Origin: Agelas oroides
Taxonomy: Eukaryota; Porifera; Demospongiae; Agelasida; Agelasidae
Assembly: GCA_949130485.1 (NCBI GenBank)
Contig: OX422198.1
Location: 6,204,417-6,268,416 of the forward strand
Direction of reading: 5' to 3'
Length of the DNA: 64,000 nt
Under the pieces are notes generated by a model. The model made no database searches, had not been told where the DNA came from, and worked only from the letters and a program-made list of their open reading frames with translations. Of the stretch, positions 1 to 11,300 are shown piece by piece (positions within the stretch are counted from its first letter, which is position 1; every line of letters starts with the position of its first letter). Both the position numbers and the translations under genes were made by a program.

Positions 1-3000
1 TTGTACTTCAATATCCAGGTCATCTTCAGTCATGTTGACATACTTAGCCAGGAGATCAATGGGCTTGGCTGCAGAAGAGTATGTAACTCACACCATGAGA
101 TAAATGGGTAGGAGGCAGGGTTTGTTCCCAGGCCTTTCCCACCTCCAGTTCTTGATTGCTTACAATATGACATATGCAATGAAGGTCTGGTAACAAGGCT
201 GGCAGACAGGGTTAGCATGGGTCTGAGACAAGGTTAGCATGAGGTCGCTGCTTGTGACTCAGGGGGCAGTGTGTGTCACAAACGGAGGGTACATACCTCT
301 TCCAGACTCAATCCTGATCTTAGAGCGCAGTTGAGCCTGCTCCAAATGAAACTGTAATAAAAGACCATAATTACATTCAACTAATCAGAAGTTACGGACA
401 GGGACAGGGACAGAGGGACAGGGACAGAGGGAGAAGGACAGGGACAGAGGGACAGGGACAGAGGGACAGGGACAGGGACAGAGGGACAGGGACAGAGGGA
501 CAGGGACAGAGGGACAGGGACAGAGGGACAGGGACAGGGACAGAGGGACAGGGACAGGGACAGAGGGACAGGGACAGGGACAGAGGGACAGGGACAGAGG
601 GACAGGGACAGAGGGACAGGGACAGAGGGACAGAGGGACAGGGACAGAGGGACAGGGACAGGGACAGAGGGACAGGGACAGGGACAGAGGGACAGGGACA
701 GGGACAGAGGGACAAGGACAGGGACAGAGGGACAAGGACAGGGACAGAGGGACAGGGACAGGGGCAGGGACAGGGACAGAGGGACAGGGACAGAGGGACA
801 GGGACAGGGACAGAGGGACAGGGACAGAGGGACAGGGAAAGGGACAGGGGACACTGGCTCCTAGATAGAGAATGTCAATTTGGTAGATATTTGCCTCCAC
901 TGAACATAACATAGCGGTAGTGTAGGGGAAGTCCAAAGCTCAGAGATAAGGTTAGAGGAGAGAGTTCATTCACCAAACACACCTGATCTTCTTGTGACTC
1001 CCACTCTTTGAAGAGCTCAGCTTCCTTCATCCGCTGAAGCATCAGCTGCACACACACACACGTACACACACACACACGAGAAGCATGGTGAAACTCAGCA
1101 GAATACATGCACACTACGTGCCAGTCACACCACCCAGTCATCTTGTCTAGAAATGACTTACTGTAAGTAGTAGCACACTACGTTTATAGCCACGTGACAC
1201 CTGACCACATTCCTCTGAGGCCCAAAGCAAAGCTACAATATCAACATTTGTTCCAAGGCCATTCTTTATTTTTGACAAATTGTTACACTGGAAACGACCC
1301 TAAAGTGAAACCTCACCCCCCTGAGGTGACATCACAAGCTGTGCCCAGACGCTTTTCACATGCACAAGACTAGACACAAGTTAGGGAATACCACATGAAA
1401 TAGCCTCATACTATACCTAGGCTGTGTGAAGACAGGACCAAGACATCTGCACAGCAAATGTACATGGTTACATGACACTGTAGACAAGATGACTAGCTGG
1501 CTGGTTAGCTCTTACTGTTAATCAGAGATGGTTGGCTATTGCTTACAGCAAATCATCCCTGGCTGGCTGGTTAGCTCTTACTGTTAATCAGAGATGGTTG
1601 GCTATTGCTTACAGCAAATCATCCCTGGCTGGCTGGTTAGCTCTTACTGTTAATCAGAGATGGTTGGCTATTGCTTACAGCAAATCATCCCTGGCTGGCT
1701 GGTTAGCTCTTACTGTTAATCAGAGATGGTTGGCTATTGCTTACAGCAAATCATCCCTGGCTGGCTGGTTAGCTCTTACTGTTAATCAGAGATGGTTGGC
1801 TATTGCTTACAGCAAATCATCCCTGGCTGGCTGGTTAGCTCTTACTGTTAATCAGAGATGGTTGGCTATTGCTTACAGCAAATCATCCCTGGCTGGCTGG
1901 TTAGCTCTTACTGTTAATCAGAGATGGTTGGCTATTGCTTACAGTAAATCATCCCTGGCTGGCTGGTTAGCTCTTATTGTTAATCAGAAATGACTGGCTA
2001 TTGCTTACAGTAAATCATCCCTGGCTGCCTGATTAGCTCTTATTGTTAATCAGAAATGACTGGCTATTGCTTACAGTAAATCATCCCTGGCTGGCTGGTT
2101 AGCTCTTACTGTTAATCAGAAATGACTGGCTATTGCTTACAGTAAATCATTCCTAGACTAGATGACTGGCTGGTGTTTACAATAATCTAACAGGCATAGT
2201 ACATGGTATTGCTCCTCAGGCACCTAGACTCAGACCATAGAGGAGAGAGTCTGGTAACTTGAGACGGAACTCCGCACACTGCTAACTAGTTTATATTCAA
2301 GAAAAGTGCCGCCATCATGCTGAAATTAATAGCCAAGGCCTCACCCAGCCATCAGGTTTTACTACAGATTGTGCCTACCGTATAGCGCTAAAATTTTCGC
2401 GGGTCTTTAATTTTGCGAATTTCGCAAATTTTCAACCATTCGCGAAAATATTTCAGTGAAAATTTTTGACACGCAGCGTGCAATGTGCGCGTGCAGCGAA
2501 TTCGCAAAATTATTTCTTTAAAAATTGCTATTTGCGAAAATTTAGACCCTCGAAAATTTTGCGCTATACGGTATGAACTTCTGACCATTCATTTAAAGGA
2601 TAAGAAATCTGCTCTGAGGGTCACCAGACCCTCTCTGCTCGTGTGAGGAGTCTAGGAATGTATATGCTTTACGGAGCCCCATGTGACAAGAAATGTCATT
2701 CATAACATCAGACTCTCTTTCCTCTTTCCAGGGACAAGACTACTCTCCACTCGGGTGAAGGTCTGGGAATGAAGATGACTGGTTAGTGCTCACCATTTCT
2801 TCATCTCTCGCTTCCTTCTCCTTCTCTCTTTCCTGGGTGAAAACATTGTGGTCATGAGTTATGGAAACATCTTCCACTGTTACTGAAAACAAGATTGACT
2901 TAGGAGCTCACGATTCTCCTCTTTTTGACTTTCTCCAGCTCTCGTTTCATCTCCTCCTGTCTGATCTTCTCTCTCTTCTCAACCTCCTTCCTTGGTACCT

Positions 3001-5028
3001 GCTTCTCTGTCACTTCCTGTTCCCGTTTCTGTTGGGGGGAAAGGGAGGGGTGAGAAAAGTAGTATCCTTATTCCTACTCCATCTTTGGAACCAGACCAGC
3101 TAAGAGGCTGGTAGATAATACACTTCTATACAATTAAGGAATCATATTTAGTTTCAGAATTACCTTGTGCCACACAAAGGTCTCGAGCAAGTGATGGTCA
3201 CCAAAAGGGTTGTCAGCATTGGTGTAGCCCTGCAGACGTTAGTAACAAACAGGTACCCAGCTTGCATGGACAGGTAGATTGTACAAGGTTTATGACATGA
3301 GTGGCCTTTTGAGTGGGTGACTGCAAAACATCTAGGCCTTTTTTTTTTAGGGAGATGTGGTTCGATGATTGTTCATGAATGTTAGATTGGAGGACGTGGA
3401 GGTGGGGGGTGGGACTTCAAGGTCATGTGACTTCCAATAGGCCAATGTAAAACACAGGACTCCCGAGTTAGAAATAGTGAAACAGCTTTTGACAGAAGAG
3501 GAAACCACCGCCACACACCGCCACACAAAAACTCACCATGTACTCCTGGTCCCACCCCATCTTCTCCTTCTGCTTTCTCTTCTTAGCCTCAATCTTTGCC
3601 AGCCTTCTTGCCCGCTTCTCTTCCGGTGTTTCCAGAGCCTTCACTAGCTCCTTCTGCTTCCTACAAGTGAACAGTAAACCAGTGTCAGTTGATCTATGAT
3701 TAAACCACTGGTGTTGGTCAACTTTGAGGAGTACCACTGAGTACCTACTTTCGCTCTTCCCTCTCCTTTTCTCGTTCCTTTTCCCTCTCCTGCTCCTTTA
3801 TCCTCTTCTCTTCCTTCTGTCTCTCCCTGCCGAGAGAACAAGAACGAGACCTGAACTCATTGCTACATAGTCTGAAGAGCAATAGTAAATTGACACCCTT
3901 TTGTTCTAGTGAACTTGGCCAGACACTAGCTTCATTCCTAGGCTTCCATTCCATTTGTAGAGAGGAACATTTGGATCAAGTACATGCAACAGTGTGCTCT
4001 GAGGGGTCATGGTTTAGCCATCACCTGAACCTTCATTCCAGGCGTGAGTATACAGGAAGTTTCATAGGATGATTATTCACCTTTCCTTCTTCTCCCTCTC
4101 TCTTTCCTTCCTCCTCCTTCTCTCTCTCCCATGATCAGACAAACCAGAAGATCGGGATCTGCTACGACGATGATGTCGCCTAAGGAAATTTAGATCCATT
4201 ACTTTTACCACTGTTGGAAACACATACTGGTATACACACTCTTAACATAAACCATTTCCAGACCATACTGGTATACACACTCTTAACATAAACCATTTCC
4301 AGACCATTTCTTTCCTTAACTCTTCAATCCTGTAGGCTTTTTAGCCAATTATCAATTGCATTATTGTCATGACTAGAAACCACATCCTTGCCTTGTTCCC
4401 TGGCCATGCAAGGAAAAAGAGGTGTGGCCTATGCATGAAGGTATGGTGCCCCCCCCCCCCCAACTGGTACCACTGAGGAAATATGTGTCAATGTTGATTG
4501 GTACCGAAAACAGCACTATCAACATTTGTTCCTAATATCCACCTTTCTCTTTCCTTTCTCCTCCCCCTCCCCTCCCTCCTACCCTCTGAGGAGCTAGTAG
4601 ATTGGGACCGGGATCTGTCATGATGACGTCGCCTAGAGTCAAAATGAAATGAGATACAGTCCAGTTCTAGGAGGCAGGAGCGTTAATTAGAACTACAAAC
4701 ATAAACACACGGATGTAGGAAATTTCAATAAAGAAAACGAGTGTGTATAGACACTTCACGTACTCAAGTTCTAGCATGGTAGGCTATAAAGAAAACGAGT
4801 GTGTATAGACATTTCACGTACTCAAGTTCTATCATGGTAGGCTATAAAGTTCACTGTGTTGCTGACTCTAATAAATTACTCTGTACCTCCCTCTCCACCT
4901 CACCCTCTTTCCTTCCTCTTTCTTCTTTCCCTCTCGTCAGCGCTAGCAGAGGAGTCGCAAGATCGGGACCGAGATCTTTCACGATGCCTACGACTACGAT
5001 GTTTCTCCTTTCCACTTTCACCAGGCAT
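1..5028 (-). CDS. CACTIN: Cactin, N-terminal part (gene continues past the left edge)
   Basis: Cactin is a conserved nuclear, spliceosome-associated protein; in animals it is also linked to NF-kB/Toll signalling. Minus-strand exons, 5' to 3': 4904-5028, 4543-4632, 4081-4179, 3749-3826, 3537-3660, 3164-3229, 2912-3028, 2794-2832, 983-1045, 297-351, <1-68; 308 codons, all phases agree. The first three encode an arginine/serine domain (RERSRSRS-type), followed by a highly charged helix and the family hallmarks ETPEEKRARRLAK, KMGWDQEYM|GYTNADNPFGD, EAELFKEWESQEDQ, LRSKIRI and AKPIDLLAKYV. The ATG at 5026-5028 is the first in frame with the RS exon, but a further 5' exon is possible. The conserved C-terminal cactin domain lies outside the window. 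The intron between 351 and 983 holds a minisatellite, and that between 1045 and 2794 a 66-bp array and a MITE. Exons 2-4 are all phase 2-2 and look like tandem duplicates. Confidence 0.9.
396..853. repeat. GGGACA/GAGGGACA minisatellite
   Basis: About 460 bp of irregularly alternating GGGACA and GAGGGACA units inside a cactin intron. Open frames through it (Pro/Val/Ser/Leu repeats) are low-complexity artefacts. Confidence 0.95.
1492..2155. repeat. 66-bp tandem array, about 10 units
   Basis: Near-identical 66-bp units containing GGCTATTGCTTACAGCAAAT. The period is a multiple of three, so a 153-codon frame stays open, but it is intronic to cactin and has no coding signature. The last units (from about 1940) are more diverged, so homogenisation is strongest in the first half. 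Confidence 0.95.
2376..2573. mobile_element. MITE with TACCGTATAGCGC terminal inverted repeats
   Basis: 198-bp non-coding element. The left end TACCGTATAGCGCTAAAATT is mirrored at 2554-2573 (reverse complement TACCGTATAGCGCAAAATTT). The interior is AT-rich with many TTCGCGAA-like motifs. If the terminal TA is read as the target site, it is a TA-inserting (Tc1/mariner-type) non-autonomous element; that class is inferred. A diverged single end (CCCGCTATACAGTA) occurs near 63501. Confidence 0.85.
4223..4304. repeat. 41-bp direct duplication
   Basis: Two identical adjacent 41-bp units beginning CATACTGGTATACACACTCT, in a cactin intron between RS exons. Confidence 0.9.
4727..4846. repeat. 58-bp direct duplication
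   Basis: Two adjacent 58-bp units, each with AAAGAAAACGAGTGTGTATAG, differing at a few bases. They lie in the cactin intron between the first two RS exons and may accompany tandem duplication of those exons. Confidence 0.85.
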
Positions 5029-5395
5029 CCTCCTATAGGCTTTCCGACGTGACACCTGCACAACGTAGTGTCCTGTTCCCAAACCAATGGTCTGGGAATA
5101 GGACTGCACGAGGTAAGAAGGCGGGGCTGTTGAGGGCTCCATGCACCCTTCAGATCGGGTCTAGATGCGAGGGAGTTAAAACAGCAGCCTCTGAACAGTA
5201 GCTTAATTTTGTAGGCTGGTGACAACTCACTTGCGACTGACACTCAGCTATTTAGTTAAACATGACAGACAGGTGACCTCACGTGTATCGGGTGCAGACA
5301 GTGCACCCAGTATAGTCCTACCCGGGCAGCTATAGATCTGAAGTTTTATGTACATCTGGGCCAAATTTCATACTCTTAACACTTAAAGCATAAAT
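5029..5395. other. Intergenic gap between the TRP-channel 3' end and cactin
   Basis: 367 bp between the channel stop codon and the cactin start. Both genes are on the minus strand. No conserved coding exon is seen; it should hold the cactin promoter and 5' UTR and the channel 3' UTR. Confidence 0.5.
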
Positions 5396-8300
5396 TTAGC
5401 AGCACCAAAAGTCTCCACCACCAGTACCTTCTGTCTGTGAGCAGCTTGACTTGTCTGTCATGCTCTGACGGATAGTCAGCACAAGACAGGAAAGTCCCAG
5501 TTGACACTGCAAGTTCAAGGTGTGCAAGAAGAGCTTCAAAATGATTCCAGTAATGTTACGTCAAGCCAGAATTTACAATACACCTACAGAAAACTATTAC
5601 ACACAGGTAGTCTCATGAACCGGGCCTGGCCAGCATGAGACTAGGTACAATCAATCCAGTGATCCTAGGCTAGAAGTAGCTGTACAAATTACATCAAGTT
5701 GCAAACATCCTATGTTCATGTTGGTCAATTTAAGCTAAGCAGCTCTTTCACTGTCTTGTTCACTGTTATCTTCCTGGAGAAGGGATGAAGGATATAGCTA
5801 TGAAGAGAAGGTTATCTGTTACCAACTTGAGCTCGGAAAATAACTTGACGACGTTTCGACTGAATGCTCCAGTCGTCATCAGGGCGAAAGTGAGGACGAC
5901 TGGAGCATTCAGTTGAAACGTAAGTTATTTTCCGAGCTCAAGTTGGTAACAGATAACCTCTTCATTTATGCAGAAGCCAACTGAGAAACCACTGAAAGAT
6001 GAAGGATATGTTGCATGATCAAATGTATGTAGTGTAAATGGTGTTTCTGCGATGCCATAGTTAATGCATCCAGGGTTTAGTTGGTCATGCATACAGAATT
6101 AAACTCTAGTGATGATTATCCTGTCACTTGTTTTATAGTCTCACCTGTCCAGCATTTCTTTCAGTAAGCTCCCTCACAGCTGCTTGTAGCTCCTTAATAG
6201 CCTTCAGCTGCTTCTGAACAACAAGGTTGACTTCTTGCAGCTTGTTCTCAATAGCCTCAAAGTTTTCATGTTTCCTATCAGAATCTGTTAAAAGAGATTT
6301 TAGCACTAGACAACTGTCATCATGGTCGGGCTCAACCTTGTTCCTAGACCTTCATGACCATTGCATGATCACCTACTGTAAGCAATCAAAACCTGGATGG
6401 TTGCAAAGGCCTGGGAACAAGAAGGCTAGTGAGGCTCCTACCCATGTAGCTTTTATTGCACAGTGTGCAACAAAAGCTTGAGAGGAGCAGAGGAAGAACT
6501 AGTCTCACAGTATTCAGCCATCATACCTTCGTCTCTCTTGTAATCGGAAACTCTTTTCTTGGAGTACTTTTCTTGTAGGGTCTGCAGTAATGAACACCAC
6601 ACGTTAGTTGGTCAAGGAAGAAGGAAGAAGAAGTTTTGAGACTACAGATGCTACTGATGCCATATTTCAGGCTAAACTAAGTTACGCACCTTGACCAATG
6701 AGGTCTCTGTGATTCTGGAAACCCCTGGAGCTCTTTGCAGTATCCTCAATGCAACCATAACACTCATTCTCTATTGCAATTATTATAGAACACAGTGATA
6801 ACAACAGCAGGAATAAATGATGGTTGCATAAGGTTTACCAAGAGTGTCCAGATGAGCTTTTCCATGCCAGCAAGAATTTTGGTTCTGTTAAGAGTAACAG
6901 ATACTTTGGCCTTCTCTGTTACATCCTCATAGGTGCTGCTAAACTGAGCGATGAGTAGGTTCAACAGAATGACTGCGACAACAAACAGGAATGTCATGTA
7001 GAAGAGGGTACCAAGCCACCTGTGATGCATGGTAAGAATTGGATAAGAAGTAGATTGGGGAAATGCAAGAGATGAAATCGAGGGAGAGAGGACAAAGGCC
7101 TTCAAGGAATGGGAAGAAGGAACTCAGTGTAGAAAGAGGATGAAAATTCGCTTACACAAGAAGCTGTTAAAGCCTTCTATTTGCTGTAGTCATAGATAGA
7201 TGCACAGTCTAATTTTGTGTTTCTTTTACCTGAATCCTCCATCCCAGATATATGGCTCAATAACATTTCCCTCTAGTAGCAGGCGAATCCCAGTTATCCA
7301 GATCAGGTATAACTCACTGCATACGAGAACACAAAGCCTCAGTACACAGCTGAACCACTATGACCAGTAGACGGTTATAGTATGCCTTACCTGGTGTGTT
7401 CAGGGTGAATGCATAGGCTGGTATTACTGGCTGCATTAAACTGTCCACTTTCAGTCGTATTTGGTGCAGGGCACGGCTCTCCACGCAGGGAAAAGTACAG
7501 GCCTCCAGCAAATGACAGCAGTACCACCAGGAACACGATAACAAACTGGTACAGATCGTAAATAATAATTCGCACTAGGATAGCAACATAAGTGCCAACA
7601 CCTCTGCATTGTAAGAAAAAGATAAACATTTGTGTGTAATAATTTTGTACAGGCTCATTGCTATGTATGCGTTAGTCTCGTCCCCAGACCTCATCCGGCA
7701 CGTATATCGCTTCCAGTGCACAGCAATCCGCACTGGGGTTGGTTTTGGGTCTGGGACCATGACTATGTATGCATATGACGTGACGTAGGACTGTTGTTTG
7801 AGCAATTTGCATAGCAAAAAAGTCCATGAGAACAGACGTTTCGGCCCGAGAGCCTTCATCAGCTAGAAGACACTGAAGTAAGAAAAAGGCAGGTTTTTTT
7901 CTTCTTCTTTCTATGTAAATTGCTCAAACAACAGTCCTATGTCACGTCATTTGTGTGTAAGTTTTGCTTTTTTTTTTTGTACACAACTTACGAAACCATG
8001 ATAGCATATTTGAAGATCCTCAATCCATGGACAGTGTAAGCCAGGGCTGCAAACATCCACTGGAAACTAAGGCCAGTGATACGAAATGGAATGATGAGGA
8101 GGGTAAGCACGATTGCAGTAATGTCCAACCAGTTGCTCCAGTCACCAAAATACCGCTTCAAACTCCTTTCACTGAATGGACAAAAATAAACATAACTAAC
8201 AATTAAACATACAGATGCATGTACGGATGTACTCACTGGGTATAACAAAAATCTGTAATCTCATTTCCAATGTCAGTAGCGATCCGGAGGATAATGCAAA

Positions 8301-11300
8301 CTTCACAGAACAAACGGAGGCTGTTTCGTGCATCCACAGATGTTCTGTAGTCAGTGGGATCAGCCACCTCTGCAGCCAGCATCAGAGCAATGGTTAGAAA
8401 CACCATAAACGCCAGGTACAGTAAAAAAGGAATCCTGTACAAAGAAATCACATTATTTTAATTAAAATTATTGTGTGATAAAATAGCTGAGAAGCCTAAT
8501 CCACAAATATGAAATTCCTCCCTCATCTAAAAAGATTTTCAGGTTCAGGAGTTGTTAAAAAATTTCACTTTAATTTTTTGGCCTTAGTAATGGTTCATAT
8601 CAAAGGTCCTCATGCTCAAAAGTATATTAGTGAGAACAAGGCTAGAGAGCTGGAGTGGTATGCTTCAGGAGAAGGGAATAGGAACCAGAAGGAAGCCAGC
8701 ATCCTGACTCTGAGACCTGTCACTCACATGAATAGCCACGCTCCATACTGCTGCCACTTCATGCTGATGTAGTGTTGAAAACTCTCATGACTTGCAACAG
8801 CCTTTGAGCCAGCCAAGCCAAGTAACAGGGAGAAAGGAGAGGAAAGAAGTGGAGTAAGATTATCCATTAGCTTATGGTTATCGTCTTCATACCCAGTGGA
8901 TATTGCATACCTCTAGATCTGCTTTAGCCACAATTTTGATACAGGAATCGCATTCAGCATTGAATCCTGGTTCACCAGGTAATATACCATGGTCGTCAGC
9001 TTCGAGCACATCATGGTAGACCTTGCTGTTCTGATGGTCAATGGTCATATCCAGGGCAGCAAGAACGCAATCTTGCAGCTGTGAGAGGAGAGAGGTGCAT
9101 TCGCATTTTATGTTTGTTTTAGGGAATAACTCAAGATTAATTACCGCTGGGTTTCCCTTTGGCTTTAAGTGTTTCAGAAGAGAGTGGAAGTTTACCACTG
9201 GTGGAGATTTTTCCTTTCCAATGCCCAGTTTCCTGGAGAACATCAGATGGTGGTAGGATCATGTATGTAATAAAATTGGAAGTAAACTCAAAGTGGGTGC
9301 TATAGCTATTAATGGTGGTAGAAGACTGAACACTCACCAGTCCCCCATTGCTTTCAGCATCACAGCAGCAGTGGAATGATGTCCTTTTGCTAGTGCCACT
9401 TGTACTGGGTACAAGGAGTTGGCATCGCGAGCCCAAAGCAGCTTGGTATAACCTTTCGAGAGAATCACTTTTGTGGCTTGAGCATAGTCACATCTGGCAG
9501 CAAAGTGGAGTGGATTGTGGCCTTTGTCTCCCACACATTCCTCCGAGTATAGGTCGGCATCAAACTCCTCCAAAAACTTGAGGGCAACATTCTCATCCTA
9601 TAAAAAAAAAACATTGTAGTGTTTTATATCACATTACATCACTTTTTAAGTATTTCATTGGACAAACAGAGGAGTATACTATACTGGGTCAGAATACTCC
9701 GGTATGTACAAATGGCACAATAGTAGTTTGTGTATATACACAAAACGTGTGTGAAGTACCAGAATAGCTTACACTGTCTCAACGTGATAAAATTGGGTCA
9801 TACTACCTACAGTATACCCCACTACATTGTTTAGTATTACCCCTTGGCTGCACCTCAGGTGAACCATCTGCAAAGATGGACCTGGCCAGACGTCAGCCAT
9901 TAAACACACAGCAGTAAAGTGTGCACCAGCCATAAATTATACAAAGGGATATGGCCATTATCTTTACTATGGCCATTAATGTTACTATAGCAAAAATTTG
10001 AATCTGTATCAGAAGAAAACTCGATACCACTATTTGATAAAAACTCACCACTCTTCTCTTTTCATGATAATCAGCAGCATGGTCAAAAACAATCAGCATC
10101 TTTTCCTCAAGTGGATGCGTTGAAATCTTGGCAACTTCCACTGCTGTTAGGGCAAAACCTCTGACGATCGCTTCCACGATGCAGTCCTCTAGCCTTTCGT
10201 CGTCCTGCTTTCTCAGTTGCTCTCTCAAGGCTGGGTATGTCAGCATACTCACATACTGTAAAAGAAATTACAATGCTACTATGAGTAATATACAAGATCA
10301 CACACATGTAGTTCAAACTCACTGTGTGGTCATCGATAAAGGTACTTTTTTTGAGCAGTTTTTGTAGCTCAGTTGCCAGGTCAGACTCGTGGCAGGCCCT
10401 TAGCAACAGTCTTGCAGCAGTGCTTCCAAATGCTGGGCCCCGATCAGCAGCTACTTCAACGGCAGATCTCCCCTCAATAGGTGCGAGCACTTGCAAATGA
10501 GCTCCTTCCAGAGAGTCAAGCTCCAACACATAAGCTTGCATCTGTGATGGTAATGTATTCCTGCCATAAAGTGCCAAGTCATTTTTCTACTGTAAAAAAA
10601 AACTGGACAGGAGCCTGGAAACAGAGCTACCCAGACAGGAGCCTGGAAACAAAGCTACCCAGACAGGAGCCTGGAAACAAAGCTACCCAGACAGGAGCCT
10701 GGAAACAAAGCTACCCAGACAGGAGCCTGGAAACAAAGCTACCCAGACAGGAGCCTGGAAACAGAGCTACCCAGACAGGAGCCTGGAAACAAAGCTACCC
10801 AGACAGGAGCCTGGAAACAAAGCTACCCAGACAGGAGCCTGGAAACAAAGCTACCCAGACAGGAGCCTGGAAACAAAGCTACCCAGACAGGAGCCTGGAA
10901 ACAGAGCTACCCAGACAGGAGCCTGGAAACAGAGCTACCCAGACAGGAGCCTGGAAACAGAGCTACCCAGACAGGAGCCTGGAAACAAAGCTACCCAGAC
11001 AATGTACTATGCCAATATGCACTTAACAAACCCTATATACTCACACACAACTATTGGCAATGCAGTGCATAGTTCAAAGAGAAGGTTATCTGTTACAGAC
11101 TTACCAGTTATTTTCTGAGCTCAAGGTGGTAACAGATAACGTTCTCCTCATTCATGCAGAATTAAGCCAACTGAGAAGCCACTGAATGCAGAGTTCACTC
11201 ACACTCTAAACTCAGAAGTCCCCAATGTGTACACAACACTATAACTCACCAAAGCTGCATCCAGTGCATCATTCTGTAACAGCTTGTGCAGGACCACGGA

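Noticed and set aside
1532..1993. 153-codon repeat protein
   Set aside because: A 66-bp array keeps the frame open; intronic to cactin.
10481..11026. 181-codon plus-strand protein with PDRSLETKLPRQEPGNKATQ repeats
   Set aside because: Read-through of the 28-bp array antisense to the TRP gene.
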